A stretch of 64,000 bases of DNA from Saprospiraceae bacterium. Its GTDB lineage: Bacteria; Bacteroidota; Bacteroidia; Chitinophagales; Saprospiraceae. Made by a program: the position numbers and the translations under genes. Each line of letters opens with the position of its first letter. Positions within the stretch are counted from its first letter, which is position 1. Positions 17,224 through 27,702 of this stretch are shown piece by piece. The stretch spans positions 25,567-89,566 of the forward strand of contig JABWBR010000007.1 in NCBI GenBank assembly GCA_013360405.1, in the 5' to 3' direction. The notes beneath the pieces were generated by a model. That model saw only the letters and a list, made by a program, of their open reading frames with translations. It did no database searches and had not been told where the DNA came from.

Positions 17224-20200
17224 CTACCAGACCAGTTTTTCCATTTTCTTTACGATCACATGCGTATCGCGGTTAGGCGCGATAGGGCCCCAATAGTTAA
17301 AATGGAAAGAGAATTGGCCGTAACCGCCGGCCAGGTAATTGGGTTTGAGGTGAATACGCGTAAAGCTGTTGTGGCCGCCTGCGCGTTTATTTCCTCTGAC
17401 TTGTGATTTGGGTATGCCCACTGTGCGCTCGGGTACGTGGTAAACAATACATACGCCTCTGGGAATACGGGCGCTTACTACGGCACGGGTACAATACACG
17501 CCGTGGTCATTGTACACTTCCACCCAGTCGTTGTCGTTGATACCGAGTTCGGCAGCGTCCTGTTCGTTTATCCAACAGGGTTCACAGCCGCGTGAGAGGG
17601 TTAGCATACGCAGGTTTTCCATGTAGGTGGAGTGAATGTGCCACTTGCCGTGCGGGGTGAGGCAGTTCAAAATTTTGGCTTCTCCGTTTTTAAGCGTGTC
17701 GCGCAAATCACCGTAGGCCTCCGGTTTGGGCGAAGGTTTGTAGGTAGGCAGATTTTCGCCGTAAGCCAGGTACAATTCGTGATCAAGATAGAAATGTTGA
17801 CGGCCTGTGAGCGTACGCCAGGGCACCAGGCGCTCTACATTGTAGGTGTAGGGGGCGTAAGCCCTGCCGTCATTCATCAGTCCCGACCACAGGGGGGAGG
17901 TATTATAACGGCGGGGTTGTGCCAGCAGGTCGGCATAGCGAATGCGCACATCGCGGCTGCCGTTGCCGAGGTCGGCCAAAGTCAAGCCGGTCTTCTTTTC
18001 GGCATTTTCATAAGCGCGCACATTGAGCACGCCGTTGGTAAGGGTAGACAGGTGCAGCACCGCGTTGGCGGCCCATTCATCTTCTTTGATAGAGGGTCTC
18101 ACGACGCCGTTGTCGCGTTCTACAGGGAAGTGGTTGGACTCCAGCATTTCGTCAAATGCGTCTTCGCACATAAAGTGATTGCCGTGAGCGCCCAGGCCTT
18201 TTTTCCGGATATTATCACCCAGGGATATATACTTATCGTACAGCTTGGTATAATCCCGTTCGACGATAGTGATCTTGTGGGTAGAGCGGCCGGGTACCGG
18301 TTCGCATTCACCCTTATACCAGTCTTTAATTTCCGGCTGGGAGATCTCGTCTGCCGAGTCATGAGAAAGCGCAGATAACACCACATCCTTTTGAGGCTCA
18401 TTGAAGTACTTTGCAGCCAATTCGCTGGTAACCCTGGAGATTTGTTTAAAGATATCCCAGTCTGTTTTGGATTCCCAAACGGGGGCGATAGCCTGTCCCA
18501 ACGGGTGGATAAACGAGTGGAGGTCGGTGCTGTTGAGGTCGGCTTTTTCGTACCAGGAAGCGGCGGGCAATACGATATCGGAATACAAAGCCGAAGAATC
18601 CATGCGGAAATTGAGGTCTACGACGAGGTCCATTTTGCCCACGGGGGCCACATCGTGCCAGTTGACTTCCTCAGTATGTTCTTTTGAGTCTTCTGTGATG
18701 GCGTTGGAGTGTGTGCCGAGGTAGTGCTTCAGCGCGTATTCGTGCCCTTTCATACTGCCCATGATAGCATTGCCCCGCCATATATACCATACCCGGGGAT
18801 GGTTTTCGGGGGCTTCGGGGTCGCTCACCGAATACTTCAGGTCTTTCGACTTGAGTTTATTCATGACATAAGAGCTGATCTCCGCATGGGTTGCCGCACC
18901 TTTGGCTTCCGCCTCTTTACTTAGCTCTAGCGTATTTTGGTTGAACTGCGGGAAGAAAGGCATCCATCCCATGCGCACCGACTGGAAGATGGAATCGGCG
19001 GTGTGCTGTCGGGTCCATTTATTGTCGGGCACGGTATTATACTTAGAGAACTGGCCGTCGTAGCGATATTGGCAAGTATTGATATAATGCCAGATAGGCG
19101 CTTGTTGCAGCCGGGCGGCGTCAACCCAGTCTCTGGCAAAAGCGATAGTACCCCAGCTATCTACGGGAGCTAGTTTTTCCTGGCCCACGTAGTGATTCAT
19201 GCCACCGCCGTTTTTACCTACGCAGCCCGTCAGCATCAGGGCCATAATAGCGGAGCGGTACATCAGGTTGGCATGGTACCAGTGGTTAATACCGGCGCCC
19301 ACGATCACCATGCATTTGCCGCCGGTAACATCGGCGGTATTGGCCCATTCGCGGGCGAACTGGAGTACTGTTTTGGAATCGACGCCGGTGAAGATCTCCT
19401 GCCAGGCCGGCGTATAGGCTGCGTCGGCGTCGGTATAATCAGCTGGGTAGTCGCCGGCCAGGCCGCGGCCTACTCCGTATTGGCCCATGGTGAGGTCGTA
19501 AACGGTGGTCACGATAACGCGGCCTTCGAGTGTATCGACGTATTTGGCGGGTACTCCGCGTTGGCGGTGCTTGTCCAGGCCGAACTCGGTAAACGTTACC
19601 TGCACTACCTCGTCGTTACTGTTGAGGAAAGTCAAAACCGGGTTATAATTGGCATCCGTTTCGCCATCTTCAAGTTTCATATTCCATTTACCGCCGTTTT
19701 TATCCCAGCGGAAACCGCTACTGCCTTTGGGAACGATAAAGCTACCGGTGTTTTCATCTACGTTGAGGAATTTCCAATCGCCGTTTTCGATATCTTTATA
19801 CTGCTTGAGTTCATTAGCGCGCAATAAGCGGCCGGGGCGCCATCCGTCGCCGTCTTTCTCCAATTTCACGAGATAAGGGCTATCCGTGTATTGCTTGACA
19901 TATTGGAGGAAAGAGGGCGTTTGTTTTTCATGATGCCATTCTTTGAGGATGACGTGGGTTACGGCCATCCAAAAGGCGCCGTCGCTGCCTGCGTGCAGGG
20001 GTACCCATTGGTCGGCATATTTACATACTTGGCTAAAGTCGGGTGCAAAAACTACTGTTTTGGTACCGTTGTGGCGCGATTCGGCGAAGAAGTGGCAATC
20101 GGGGGTACGCGTCATATTAAGGCAAGCCCCCATATCGGCGATCATCTTGGCGTTGTACCAGTCGGCACTTTCGCACACGTCGGTTTGTTCGCCCCAGATT

Positions 20201-20841
20201 TCCGGAAAAGCGGTGGGCAGGTCGCAATACCAATCGTAAAAGCTGAGGTTCACCCCTCCGAATAGTTGGAGGAAGCGGCCGCCGGCGGCATAGCTCATCA
20301 TCGACATAGCGGGGATGGGGGAAAAGCCGATAACGCGGTCGGGGCCGTATTTCTTAGCGGTGTACAGGTTGGCTACCGCCATAAGCTCGAGTACGGTATC
20401 CCAACTGGTGCGGCGGAAGCCGCCTTTACCCCTGGCCTTTTGATAAGCCTTGCGCGCATTTTCATCCTTTTGCAGGTTTTCCCAGGCCTTCATCGGATCG
20501 CCGCCGGCTTTCAATTTTTCTGCCTGAAAGGCATCAATCAGTGCGCCGCGTATTAGTGGGTATTTGATGCGAAGCGGGCTGTAGAGATACCAGGAATAGG
20601 AAATACCGCGCTGGCAGCCGCGAGGTTCATACGGCGGTAGCGAACTCTCGAGCAGGGGGTAGTCTAATTGTTGGGTTTCCCAGACGACGATGCCGTCTTT
20701 AACGTGGATCTGCCAGGAACACCCTCCTGTGCAGTTTACGCCGTGGGTGCTGCGCACAATGCGATCGTGCTGAAACCGGTTGCGGTAGAATTCTTCCCAG
20801 TGCCGGGTTTGCGGAGATATGATATCTTGTATCCAACTCAT
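17224..20841 (-). CDS. narG: Respiratory nitrate reductase alpha subunit (molybdopterin)
   Basis: The 1205-aa catalytic subunit of the membrane-bound nitrate reductase. The N-terminal [13 protein letters not shown] segment has His33 with Cys37 and Cys41, ligands of the FS0 [4Fe-4S] cluster. [20 protein letters not shown] contains the conserved Asp that binds Mo, and the C-terminal [18 protein letters not shown] region is typical. There is no twin-arginine leader, so the enzyme faces the cytoplasm and needs NarK for nitrate supply. It starts 18 bp after the cytochrome c gene. Confidence 0.97.
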   Translation of the reverse strand: MSWIQDIISPQTRHWEEFYRNRFQHDRIVRSTHGVNCTGGCSWQIHVKDGIVVWETQQLDYPLLESSLPPYEPRGCQRGISYSWYLYSPLRIKYPLIRGALIDAFQAEKLKAGGDPMKAWENLQKDENARKAYQKARGKGGFRRTSWDTVLELMAVANLYTAKKYGPDRVIGFSPIPAMSMMSYAAGGRFLQLFGGVNLSFYDWYCDLPTAFPEIWGEQTDVCESADWYNAKMIADMGACLNMTRTPDCHFFAESRHNGTKTVVFAPDFSQVCKYADQWVPLHAGSDGAFWMAVTHVILKEWHHEKQTPSFLQYVKQYTDSPYLVKLEKDGDGWRPGRLLRANELKQYKDIENGDWKFLNVDENTGSFIVPKGSSGFRWDKNGGKWNMKLEDGETDANYNPVLTFLNSNDEVVQVTFTEFGLDKHRQRGVPAKYVDTLEGRVIVTTVYDLTMGQYGVGRGLAGDYPADYTDADAAYTPAWQEIFTGVDSKTVLQFAREWANTADVTGGKCMVIVGAGINHWYHANLMYRSAIMALMLTGCVGKNGGGMNHYVGQEKLAPVDSWGTIAFARDWVDAARLQQAPIWHYINTCQYRYDGQFSKYNTVPDNKWTRQHTADSIFQSVRMGWMPFFPQFNQNTLELSKEAEAKGAATHAEISSYVMNKLKSKDLKYSVSDPEAPENHPRVWYIWRGNAIMGSMKGHEYALKHYLGTHSNAITEDSKEHTEEVNWHDVAPVGKMDLVVDLNFRMDSSALYSDIVLPAASWYEKADLNSTDLHSFIHPLGQAIAPVWESKTDWDIFKQISRVTSELAAKYFNEPQKDVVLSALSHDSADEISQPEIKDWYKGECEPVPGRSTHKITIVERDYTKLYDKYISLGDNIRKKGLGAHGNHFMCEDAFDEMLESNHFPVERDNGVVRPSIKEDEWAANAVLHLSTLTNGVLNVRAYENAEKKTGLTLADLGNGSRDVRIRYADLLAQPRRYNTSPLWSGLMNDGRAYAPYTYNVERLVPWRTLTGRQHFYLDHELYLAYGENLPTYKPSPKPEAYGDLRDTLKNGEAKILNCLTPHGKWHIHSTYMENLRMLTLSRGCEPCWINEQDAAELGINDNDWVEVYNDHGVYCTRAVVSARIPRGVCIVYHVPERTVGIPKSQVRGNKRAGGHNSFTRIHLKPNYLAGGYGQFSFHFNYWGPIAPNRDTHVIVKKMEKLVW

Positions 20842-20859
20842 TGCAGAGAGCTTTTGAGC

Positions 20860-21705
20860 TTAGTTAATAGATCTGATTTGTCGCTTATAGATGGCGTGAT
20901 TCACGCTTTTACTCTTGCGGCTATACCACAAAGCGGAAAAAACGAGGATCAGGGATGCCGCACCCAGGAGTCCGTAGAGCATAAACCCTGAGCCCGGTTT
21001 GACTGCAGCTTTCGCTGCTTGTTGGGGGTCGGCCTGTTGCAAAAAAGCAAGGAGAGCGCGGGTTTCTTCAGGCAATAGCGGTTTGTTGAGAAAAGCCCTT
21101 GCCATAACAGGGAAAGGCGGGTTCTCCAGGATACCTTTAACACCTTGTTCGCCAAGAGTGGAAAAAGAAGCGCCCAAGTCTTTGGCATAGCTTTTCTCGC
21201 TGAAATATGTCCCCGACAGTCCGTTGTGACAGGCAATACAGGAAGGCCCCCCGTTGGCAAAGGCTATATTGCCGTTATATAGCTTGCGCCCGTGTTCGAC
21301 CTCCTCCGAGCCGGCGTCGGCCAGTACGGACTCATAGGCAGTAGCACCGCCGCTTGCCCCCGAATTTTCTGCTATATATTGTAAAATAGTCTTGATTTCC
21401 GTATCGGAGATCCCCGGATCCGGCATAATCGTTTTGTTGAATTCCTCGAACAAGGCCACGGCATCGGGGTCGCCGCTTTTTACCATTGCCTGGGAGGAGT
21501 GGATGAATTTCAGTAGCCATTCTTCCGGCCTCCGATCGTTGACGCCCGCAAGATCGGGCCCCACCAGGCGGCCTTTGCCGACCGTATGGCATATACCGCA
21601 TTTTGATTGAAACAGTGCAGATGCATCCGTACTGCCTGTTTGCCCCGACGAGGTAAGATTCGGGAGCACAACTACGAGGGAAATTAGTAAGACGTACCTG
21701 TTCAT
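20860..21705 (-). CDS. Membrane-anchored diheme cytochrome c at the head of the nar operon
   Basis: From the ATG at 21705 the protein has a signal peptide (first ~22 residues), two CxxCH heme sites (CGICH, residues 36-40; CIACH, 156-160) in two separate cytochrome c domains, and a C-terminal transmembrane anchor (about 238-258) with a basic tail. A longer frame to 21756 adds 17 residues that would spoil the signal peptide. A diheme cytochrome c gene ahead of narGHJI recalls the narC gene of Thermus operons, where it supports nitrate reductase assembly or electron flow. The same role here is inferred. Confidence 0.88.
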   Translation of the reverse strand: MNRYVLLISLVVVLPNLTSSGQTGSTDASALFQSKCGICHTVGKGRLVGPDLAGVNDRRPEEWLLKFIHSSQAMVKSGDPDAVALFEEFNKTIMPDPGISDTEIKTILQYIAENSGASGGATAYESVLADAGSEEVEHGRKLYNGNIAFANGGPSCIACHNGLSGTYFSEKSYAKDLGASFSTLGEQGVKGILENPPFPVMARAFLNKPLLPEETRALLAFLQQADPQQAAKAAVKPGSGFMLYGLLGAASLILVFSALWYSRKSKSVNHAIYKRQIRSIN

Positions 21706-22227
21706 ATGGAGTAGCAGTTTTTCAATTACCAGCGTTGATAATACCCTTGCACACACCCCAACCCAATTCCACGTATTAAAGCAGCACTTTTATCTCCCCC
21801 AAATATCGAAAAAAAAATAAGAATTAAGACTATTTTATCTTATTTATATAATTTGGAAAGAATCTAAACAACCTCCAAGCGCTGAATTTATAGCTCGTAC
21901 CCGAGCTTTGGCAATGGGCAAAATTTGTCGGCGCGAAGTGTAAACATAAATTTGTCCGAAACCGAGTATCGATGTTCTCAAAAGCAGGCGAATACCGGAT
22001 CCGGGCGGTTGCGTACATCGCAGGCCAATGGGCGCAAACCAAATTGTCGCCCAAAATCTCCACAAGGATCACCACGCCCACACCGTAGCCGTTCCAGAGG
22101 ACCGATATCTTTGTAGAATCTGCTGATTTTCCTGTATCCTTGTCAGATTGATCAAAAATCCCGTCAAAGTTATGGCAATATTAATATTTGAGATATTTTT
22201 GTCTTAAATAATCAGCAACTATTGCCT
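21706..22227 (+). promoter_or_regulatory. Divergent control region between the nar operon and norC/norB
   Basis: This 522-bp gap holds no convincing gene. It should contain both promoters. On the plus strand TANNTTTG-type boxes occur at 22106-22113 (TATCTTTG) and 22194-22201 (TATTTTTG), the second 27 bp before the norC ATG, but neither has a good TTTG at 19 nt. No clean FNR palindrome (TTGAT-N4-ATCAA) is seen; TTGATC at 22149 has no proper partner. The minus-strand side (21780-21860) is very AT-rich. Confidence 0.5.
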
Positions 22228-22632
22228 ATGCGATTCGATACCACTATAACAGGCGTATTTGCCACGCTTCTGATAGCCTTTCTGGGATATTCTTTTTACC
22301 TCTATGCCGACTTACCCCAACAGAATGGCCCTGTTAGCCCACAGGTGGCGCAAGGCAAACTATTGTGGCAACAGCACAACTGCAGCGCCTGTCACCAGGT
22401 ATATGGCCTGGGCGGCTACCTTGGCCCCGACCTGACCAACGTTTATTCGCGCAGGGGCTCCGATTTTATACGCGGCTTCCTGCAGGCCGGCGTCAATACG
22501 ATGCCTGCATTTCATTTGTCCGAGCAAGACATGGAAGCGCTGCTGGCCTATCTCAAAAATATCGATCAATCCGGCAACGCCGATCCCCGGCAATTTATCC
22601 CGCAAACTTATGGGCACATTGTACAACGATAA
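22228..22632 (+). CDS. Membrane-anchored monoheme cytochrome c, NorC-like
   Basis: The 134-aa protein has one N-terminal transmembrane anchor (about residues 9-28) and one heme c site (CSACH), followed by YGLGGYLGPDL and a MPAF Met that can be the sixth ligand. This is the layout of the NorC subunit that delivers electrons to NorB. I use the ATG at 22228; an in-frame TTG is two codons upstream. The 3' end overlaps norB by 23 bp, which implies tight coupling. Confidence 0.88.
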   Translation: MRFDTTITGVFATLLIAFLGYSFYLYADLPQQNGPVSPQVAQGKLLWQQHNCSACHQVYGLGGYLGPDLTNVYSRRGSDFIRGFLQAGVNTMPAFHLSEQDMEALLAYLKNIDQSGNADPRQFIPQTYGHIVQR

Positions 22633-23950
22633 GACTCCCTTTACCAGGGTGTTTCTATTCACCGGCCTGGCACTCATGGCCGTGGGTTTAATATTCGGCT
22701 TGATAGGCGGTCTGCAGTACCTGGTTCCGAGCTTCCTGAAAGCGCAGCTATCCTTCGACAAAATAAGACCCTTACACGTATCGTCGATGGTTTTCTGGAT
22801 CATCATGGCTGCCATGGGTTGCGTACTGACTTATATAGAGGAACACACCGGCAGAAAATTGTATTCAGCTCGCCTGGCAAAGGTGCAATTCGGATTTTTC
22901 CTTTTTGCTATTTTATCTATTTTTTCTTCTTATGTGATGCGCATTTTCGGTGGTAGAGAATATTGGGAATTTCCGCCTATGCTGGCTATTCCTATTATTT
23001 TGGGGTGGATTTTATTTTTAATTAATTTCCTGCTTTCCATACGAACTTTAAAAAATCAACCCGTATATGTATGGATGTGGTTGACGGGTGTATTTTTCTT
23101 TTTATTTACTTTTCTGGAATCCTATTTATGGTTAATCCCCTATTTTAGAAATAATGTGGTAAACGATATGACCATTCAGTGGAAATCGTATGGAAGTATT
23201 GTCGGCTCCTGGAATATGCTCATTTATGGGAGTAGTATTTTTTTTATGGATAAAATAAGCGGCGACAAAAAATATAGTCGTTCCCCTATCGCTTTTGCTA
23301 TTTATTTTTTAGGGCTATTCAACCTTATGTTCAATTGGGGGCATCATATTTATACGCTACCTACTCATTCTTTCATAAAGCACATCAGCTATGCGGTGAG
23401 CATGACCGAATTGTTGCTATTGGGCAGAATTATTTATTTATGGAAATCGTCGTTATCAACAACTCAAAAACATTACCACCAGCCGGGATACCGCTTTATG
23501 GCAGCAGCAGATGTATGGATATTTCTCAATTTAATACTTGCTATAACCATGTCTGTTCCTGCGATTAATATTTATACACATGGAACCCATATTACCGTAG
23601 CGCATGCCATGGGGACAACTATCGGTATCAACTCTATGATCCTACTGGCCATGATTTATGATATAATGGCCAATTCCGGCAGAAAAATCATTCCTTTTAA
23701 GCAATCCTTAAAATTTGGCTATTGGCTGGCTAATATTTCTTTGTTCGTTTTTTGGGTGGCTTTAATTATAGTGGGGATCCTTAAAGCCCGGTGGCAGATG
23801 AGTGTAGACCAGGAACCCTTCGGTAGCATGATGTCTCAGCTCAGGCCGTTCTTTATGATATTTTTGGGTTCAGGCACCACACTTGCTATCGGATTTTTGA
23901 CGGTCATTTCTATATTGCTAACGCAAAAACCGCTCAGTCAATCAACATAA
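22610..23950 (+). CDS. norB: Heme-copper-superfamily nitric oxide reductase, NorB-like, non-canonical ligands
   Basis: The 446-aa protein has about 12 transmembrane helices and the heme-copper core: His56 (LHVSSMVFW), His245/His246 (NWGHHIYTLP), and His324, His327 and His332 (HGTHITVAHAMGTTIG). Pairing with a NorC-like cytochrome makes NO reduction likelier than O2 reduction. Two key places differ from canonical cNOR. The helix VI site that normally reads HLWVE is WNMLIYG, with Asn202 where the metal-ligand His is expected. The usual HxH on helix X is HAM (His332, Met334). Non-canonical NOR families with altered ligands have been described and this is probably one of them. The catalytic assignment is therefore less certain than the family. 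Confidence 0.82.
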   Translation: MGTLYNDKTPFTRVFLFTGLALMAVGLIFGLIGGLQYLVPSFLKAQLSFDKIRPLHVSSMVFWIIMAAMGCVLTYIEEHTGRKLYSARLAKVQFGFFLFAILSIFSSYVMRIFGGREYWEFPPMLAIPIILGWILFLINFLLSIRTLKNQPVYVWMWLTGVFFFLFTFLESYLWLIPYFRNNVVNDMTIQWKSYGSIVGSWNMLIYGSSIFFMDKISGDKKYSRSPIAFAIYFLGLFNLMFNWGHHIYTLPTHSFIKHISYAVSMTELLLLGRIIYLWKSSLSTTQKHYHQPGYRFMAAADVWIFLNLILAITMSVPAINIYTHGTHITVAHAMGTTIGINSMILLAMIYDIMANSGRKIIPFKQSLKFGYWLANISLFVFWVALIIVGILKARWQMSVDQEPFGSMMSQLRPFFMIFLGSGTTLAIGFLTVISILLTQKPLSQST

Positions 23951-23977
23951 TCGCCGCAATCGTCCGACAACCTACAA

Positions 23978-26017
23978 CTACCAAATCCTCACCCTCGAGC
24001 TATCCGGCACATACATAGCCTGGCCTGGTTTCACACCGAATGTTTCGTAAAAAGCATCCACGCTCACATAGGGGCCGTTGACGCGCCATTTAGCGGGCGA
24101 GTGCACATCGACCAGGAGGCGGGTTTTGAGTGCTTCTTCGCGGATATGGCCGAGCCATCCCAGGGCATAGCCGAGGAAATAGCGCTGTGCGGGACTTAGC
24201 CCGTTAATAGGCTTATTTTCTTTGTATTGCGGAGTTTGTACAAAGGCATCCCAGCCGAGCAGAATGCCGCCCAGGTCGGCGATATTCTCACCGAGGGTGG
24301 CCTTGCCGTTGATCTTATAGCCGGGCAGGGGTTCGTATTGGTTAAATTGGTTGACCATTACCTCGGCCCTTTTGTTGAATTTTTCCTCGTCGTCTTTCGT
24401 CCACCAGCTCACCAGGTTGCCTTTCTCGTCAAACTGGCGGCCCTGGTCGTCGAAACCGTGGGTAATTTCGTGGCCGATGGTGGAAGCGCCGGCATAGCCG
24501 TATACGAGGGCGTCGTCGAGTTCTTCATCGCGGAATCCCGGCACGGTAAAGATGCCGGCGGGAAGTACGATTTCGTTGTTGGAGGGGTTGTAGTAAGCGT
24601 TATAGGTTTGGGGAGTCATATCCCATTCATCGCGGTCGACGGGTTTGCCCAGTTTGTTCACTTGGTATTGGTGCCACCATTCGTGGGCGTTCATCATATT
24701 CCGGGCGTAGCTTTCGCGGCCTATTTTCATAGCGCTGAAGTCCTTCCACTTGTCGGGATAACCCACCTTTTTCTTCATCGTGGCCAGCTTGACGTAAGCT
24801 TTTTGCTTCGTGCTGTCGCTCATCCAGGTGAGTTTTTCTATGCGGGATTTAAGCGCATTGCGAACGGATTCTACCAGGTCTTCGTAGCGTTTTTTCGCTT
24901 TCGCGTCAAAATATTCTTTGACATAGAGCTGTCCAAGCAGTTCGCCCATCATATTCTCCTCTGATTCAATAACGCGTTTCCAGCGGGGCTTTTGCGTTTT
25001 GGCGCCTGAGAACAATTGGCTAAAAGCAAAGGCTTCGTTGCCGAAATCGTCGGGCAGGGTTTCTGCGTACGATTCCAACAAGTGGTAGCGCAGGTTGTGC
25101 TTCCAGGTGAGCAGGGGAGTTGACTTCAGGGCTTTGTCGAGGGCTTTGTAGTATTCGGGTTGGCCGATAATCACAGAATCCACCTTGGGAATACCCATTG
25201 TACTCAAATAATTGGGCAGGTCGCAATTGGGGCACATCTTATAAAAAGCCTGCAGGCTCATCTTATTGTAGTTGGCATAGGGATCGCGCAAGTCTTCAAG
25301 TTTGCGGTGCACCTTGGCAAGTCCGGTTTCGAGGGCCAGCATATCCTTTGCCGATTTGTCGGCGGCGGCTTGATCTATACCTGACAGCTGCAGCATCTTA
25401 CTCACGTGTTGCAGGTAAGTATTGCGAATGTTTTGGGTGGCGGAGTCGTTTTTAAAATAATATTCCCTTTCGGGCAATCCCAGGCCGGTTTGCCAGAATT
25501 GCAGAGCGACGGCTTCGCTATTTTTGGAATCCTGGCCGATATAGGTACCGATAATCGTACCGACGCCCAGGCGTTCGAGTTTGCCCACCATCGTGCTCAA
25601 TTGTCTGACATCTTTGATGGCGTCAATTTCGTCGAGCAGGGGCTGGAGGGGTTTCAGGCCGTTGGTTTCGATAGCGGTGCTGTCCATAGCCGTAGCCCAA
25701 AAATCGCCGATTTTTTGTTCGGGGCTACCCTGCGCGGCCTTTTGTGCGGCGGCTTTTTCGGTAATCTTGCGCAGGCGGTTGCGGTTTTCCTCAATAACCA
25801 GGTAGGCGATACCCCAACTACTTTGCTCCTCGGGGATAGGGTTGTTTTTAATCCATCCGCCATTTGCGAAAGCAAAAAAGTCGTCGCCGGGGTTCACCGT
25901 AGTGTCCAGGTTGGCAGAAAGAATATCTTTTGCAGGGGTTTCGGACTGTGGCACGGGTTGTTTGCAGCCGTAGGCCAATAGCAGAAATGCAGTCAGGGAT
26001 AGAAAGAACGATTTCAT
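23978..26017 (-). CDS. M13-family (neprilysin/PepO-like) zinc metallopeptidase lipoprotein
   Basis: The 679-aa protein has a lipoprotein signal (LLLAYGC, Cys at 18). The M13 catalytic motifs are present: NAYYNPSNNEIVLPAGI, the zinc-binding GHEITHGFDDQG (HExxH), and ENIADLGG carrying the third zinc ligand Glu. These enzymes cut short peptides; this one should be anchored outside the inner membrane or in the outer membrane. It ends 27 bp from the convergent norB and seems to be a single-gene unit. Confidence 0.95.
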   Translation of the reverse strand: MKSFFLSLTAFLLLAYGCKQPVPQSETPAKDILSANLDTTVNPGDDFFAFANGGWIKNNPIPEEQSSWGIAYLVIEENRNRLRKITEKAAAQKAAQGSPEQKIGDFWATAMDSTAIETNGLKPLQPLLDEIDAIKDVRQLSTMVGKLERLGVGTIIGTYIGQDSKNSEAVALQFWQTGLGLPEREYYFKNDSATQNIRNTYLQHVSKMLQLSGIDQAAADKSAKDMLALETGLAKVHRKLEDLRDPYANYNKMSLQAFYKMCPNCDLPNYLSTMGIPKVDSVIIGQPEYYKALDKALKSTPLLTWKHNLRYHLLESYAETLPDDFGNEAFAFSQLFSGAKTQKPRWKRVIESEENMMGELLGQLYVKEYFDAKAKKRYEDLVESVRNALKSRIEKLTWMSDSTKQKAYVKLATMKKKVGYPDKWKDFSAMKIGRESYARNMMNAHEWWHQYQVNKLGKPVDRDEWDMTPQTYNAYYNPSNNEIVLPAGIFTVPGFRDEELDDALVYGYAGASTIGHEITHGFDDQGRQFDEKGNLVSWWTKDDEEKFNKRAEVMVNQFNQYEPLPGYKINGKATLGENIADLGGILLGWDAFVQTPQYKENKPINGLSPAQRYFLGYALGWLGHIREEALKTRLLVDVHSPAKWRVNGPYVSVDAFYETFGVKPGQAMYVPDSSRVRIW

Positions 26018-26060
26018 AAAAATATTACATTAAGGAATGAATGCCCGAAGATAAGCAAAA

Positions 26061-27374
26061 CTAATCGCGATAGAACATCCACTTGCCCAATTCTTTGAGC
26101 GTCACCTTTTTGCCGTACATAAGGATGCCGACGCGATAGATGCGCCCCGACAGCCAAACCAGGAAAACGGAGGTTGCCAGCAGGAGAACGACAGAGAGAG
26201 CCACCTGCCAGGCCGGCGGGTCGAAAGCCAGTCGGGCCGGCATCACGATAGGAGAAAACAGTGGAAACAGTGACGACCACACCGCAAGGCTGGAATGGGG
26301 GGCCTGCACGGCTACCATCATAATATAAAAGGCCAGCACCACCGGTATCGTAATAGGAACCGTGAGCGACTGGCCTTCGCCGAGATCATCGCCCATAGCC
26401 GAGCCGACAGCGGCAAAAAGCGAGGAATACATAAAATACCCGCCGAGAAAATACAAGATAAACAGGGGGAAAATCAGCCACCAGGAGATGCGTTTCACCT
26501 CTTCCATTACTTGCGCCATCACTAGTTGGGCATCTTCGCCATTCATCTCAGGAGGAGGTGCTGCGCTGGGCATTTGGGAGGCGTCGAAGCCGAAAAACAG
26601 GTTGGCGACCACCACGATAAGGGGTAGCAGCACCGCCCAGATGGCTACTTGCGTAAGTCCCACCGCGCCCACGCCGATAATCTTGCCCATCATTAGCTGG
26701 AAGGGGCGCACCGACGAGATCATCACTTCTACTATGCGGCTGGTTTTTTCCTCCATCACGCTGCGCATCACCATCATGCCGTAGATAAACACCGTCATAT
26801 ACATGATGATGCCCATAAAAAAGCCGATAGCGGCGCCGACGGCGCCCGAGAGTTGGTTGGCGGCATCGGCGGTGGGCGTGATGGGTTTAGGCTCCAGTTC
26901 CACCTTAGTATCCAGCGCTTCCAATTCCTTGCGATCAAACTTGAGTTGGTCGATTTTGTAATCGCGCAAACTGCTGCGCACTTTTTGGATAATAAGGGGT
27001 TCGATATCGAGCGTCAGCTTATCGTCGGAATAATAATGCACCCGGAAAGTTTTGTCGAGCAGGTTATCGGGTCTGGGTATGAGCAGCACACCGCTATATT
27101 CATATTGGTCAAACTGATAGATCAGCGTATCGAGCGGGATATTTACAAACTTAAAATAGAGGTTGCGCTCATCTTTGATAGCGCCTTTGAGGATATCGCC
27201 TTCGTCGATCACGGCGATGTGTTTGGCGTCGTCGCTTTCATATCTGAAAATAAAACCCACCACCACGATAAACACCCCGAATGCCAGCGGGGTGAGCAAA
27301 GTGGCCAGGATAAACGAGCGCCGGGTGACGCGTGTGAGATATTCCCTTTTGACGATCAGCCAAAGTTTATGCAT
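26061..27374 (-). CDS. ABC-2-type transporter permease (NatB-like)
   Basis: From the ATG at 27374 (MHKLWLIVKREYLTRVTRRS) the protein is 437 aa. It has one N-terminal helix, a large extracytoplasmic domain (about residues 45-180) and a C-terminal block of five or six helices with the MRSVMEEKTSRIVEVMISS motif typical of NatB/YhaP-type sodium or drug export permeases. The longer frame (to 27506) adds 44 residues and is unlikely. The partner ATPase gene is not in view, which is odd because it is usually directly upstream. Confidence 0.88.
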   Translation of the reverse strand: MHKLWLIVKREYLTRVTRRSFILATLLTPLAFGVFIVVVGFIFRYESDDAKHIAVIDEGDILKGAIKDERNLYFKFVNIPLDTLIYQFDQYEYSGVLLIPRPDNLLDKTFRVHYYSDDKLTLDIEPLIIQKVRSSLRDYKIDQLKFDRKELEALDTKVELEPKPITPTADAANQLSGAVGAAIGFFMGIIMYMTVFIYGMMVMRSVMEEKTSRIVEVMISSVRPFQLMMGKIIGVGAVGLTQVAIWAVLLPLIVVVANLFFGFDASQMPSAAPPPEMNGEDAQLVMAQVMEEVKRISWWLIFPLFILYFLGGYFMYSSLFAAVGSAMGDDLGEGQSLTVPITIPVVLAFYIMMVAVQAPHSSLAVWSSLFPLFSPIVMPARLAFDPPAWQVALSVVLLLATSVFLVWLSGRIYRVGILMYGKKVTLKELGKWMFYRD

Positions 27375-27490
27375 GCCGGTTGTAGTGCTTTCCCACCAAA
27401 TATAGAGAGGATAGGCGGCTGCGAAGAAAAATAGTGCGATTATGTACAAAATGCGGCAATTGGCCGGTAAGTGGAAATCGTTTCGCTTCT

Positions 27491-27521
27491 TTTGCGCTTT
27501 TCGCAATCCTTTTTAGCTTTG
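27491..27521 (+). promoter_or_regulatory. Consensus Bacteroidota promoter for the 53-aa ORF
   Basis: TTTG at 27491-27494, a spacer of 19 nt, then TAGCTTTG at 27514-27521: an exact match to the TTTG/N19/TANNTTTG consensus. It lies 19 bp before an ATG at 27541. Confidence 0.75.
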
Positions 27522-27540
27522 CAGGAAACTTGCAAACAAC

Positions 27541-27702
27541 ATGGAAAGCACAAGCGCTAAAAAATCTATTGCATTCGATTGGCTGATGACCTTTGTTTCG
27601 CTGGGAGCCGTCATTCTTCTGCTTGCATTTGCCGACGAATGGTTCTGGTTGGCGTTGCCTTTTTTCCTGACTTATTTGGTGCGGGCCCTGGATAGCATGT
27701 AA
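27541..27702 (+). CDS. Small membrane protein, 53 aa
   Basis: An ATG at 27541 opens 53 codons ending in TAA at 27702. The product has a short polar N-terminus (MESTSAKKSIAFDW), one or two hydrophobic stretches (about residues 16-30 and 34-46; LLLAFADEWFWLALPFFLTY) and a short tail. The clear promoter just upstream and the compositional bias support a real gene that would usually be missed for its size. Function unknown. It lies divergently from the ABC permease and before the wecA-like gene. Confidence 0.65.
   Translation: MESTSAKKSIAFDWLMTFVSLGAVILLLAFADEWFWLALPFFLTYLVRALDSM

Noticed and set aside
22147..22170. FNR-like half site TTGATC before norC
   Set aside because: No matching ATCAA at the proper spacing, so a real FNR/CRP site cannot be claimed.
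24227..24964. 245-aa plus-strand ORF opposite the M13 peptidase
   Set aside because: Shadow of a gene with all catalytic motifs intact.
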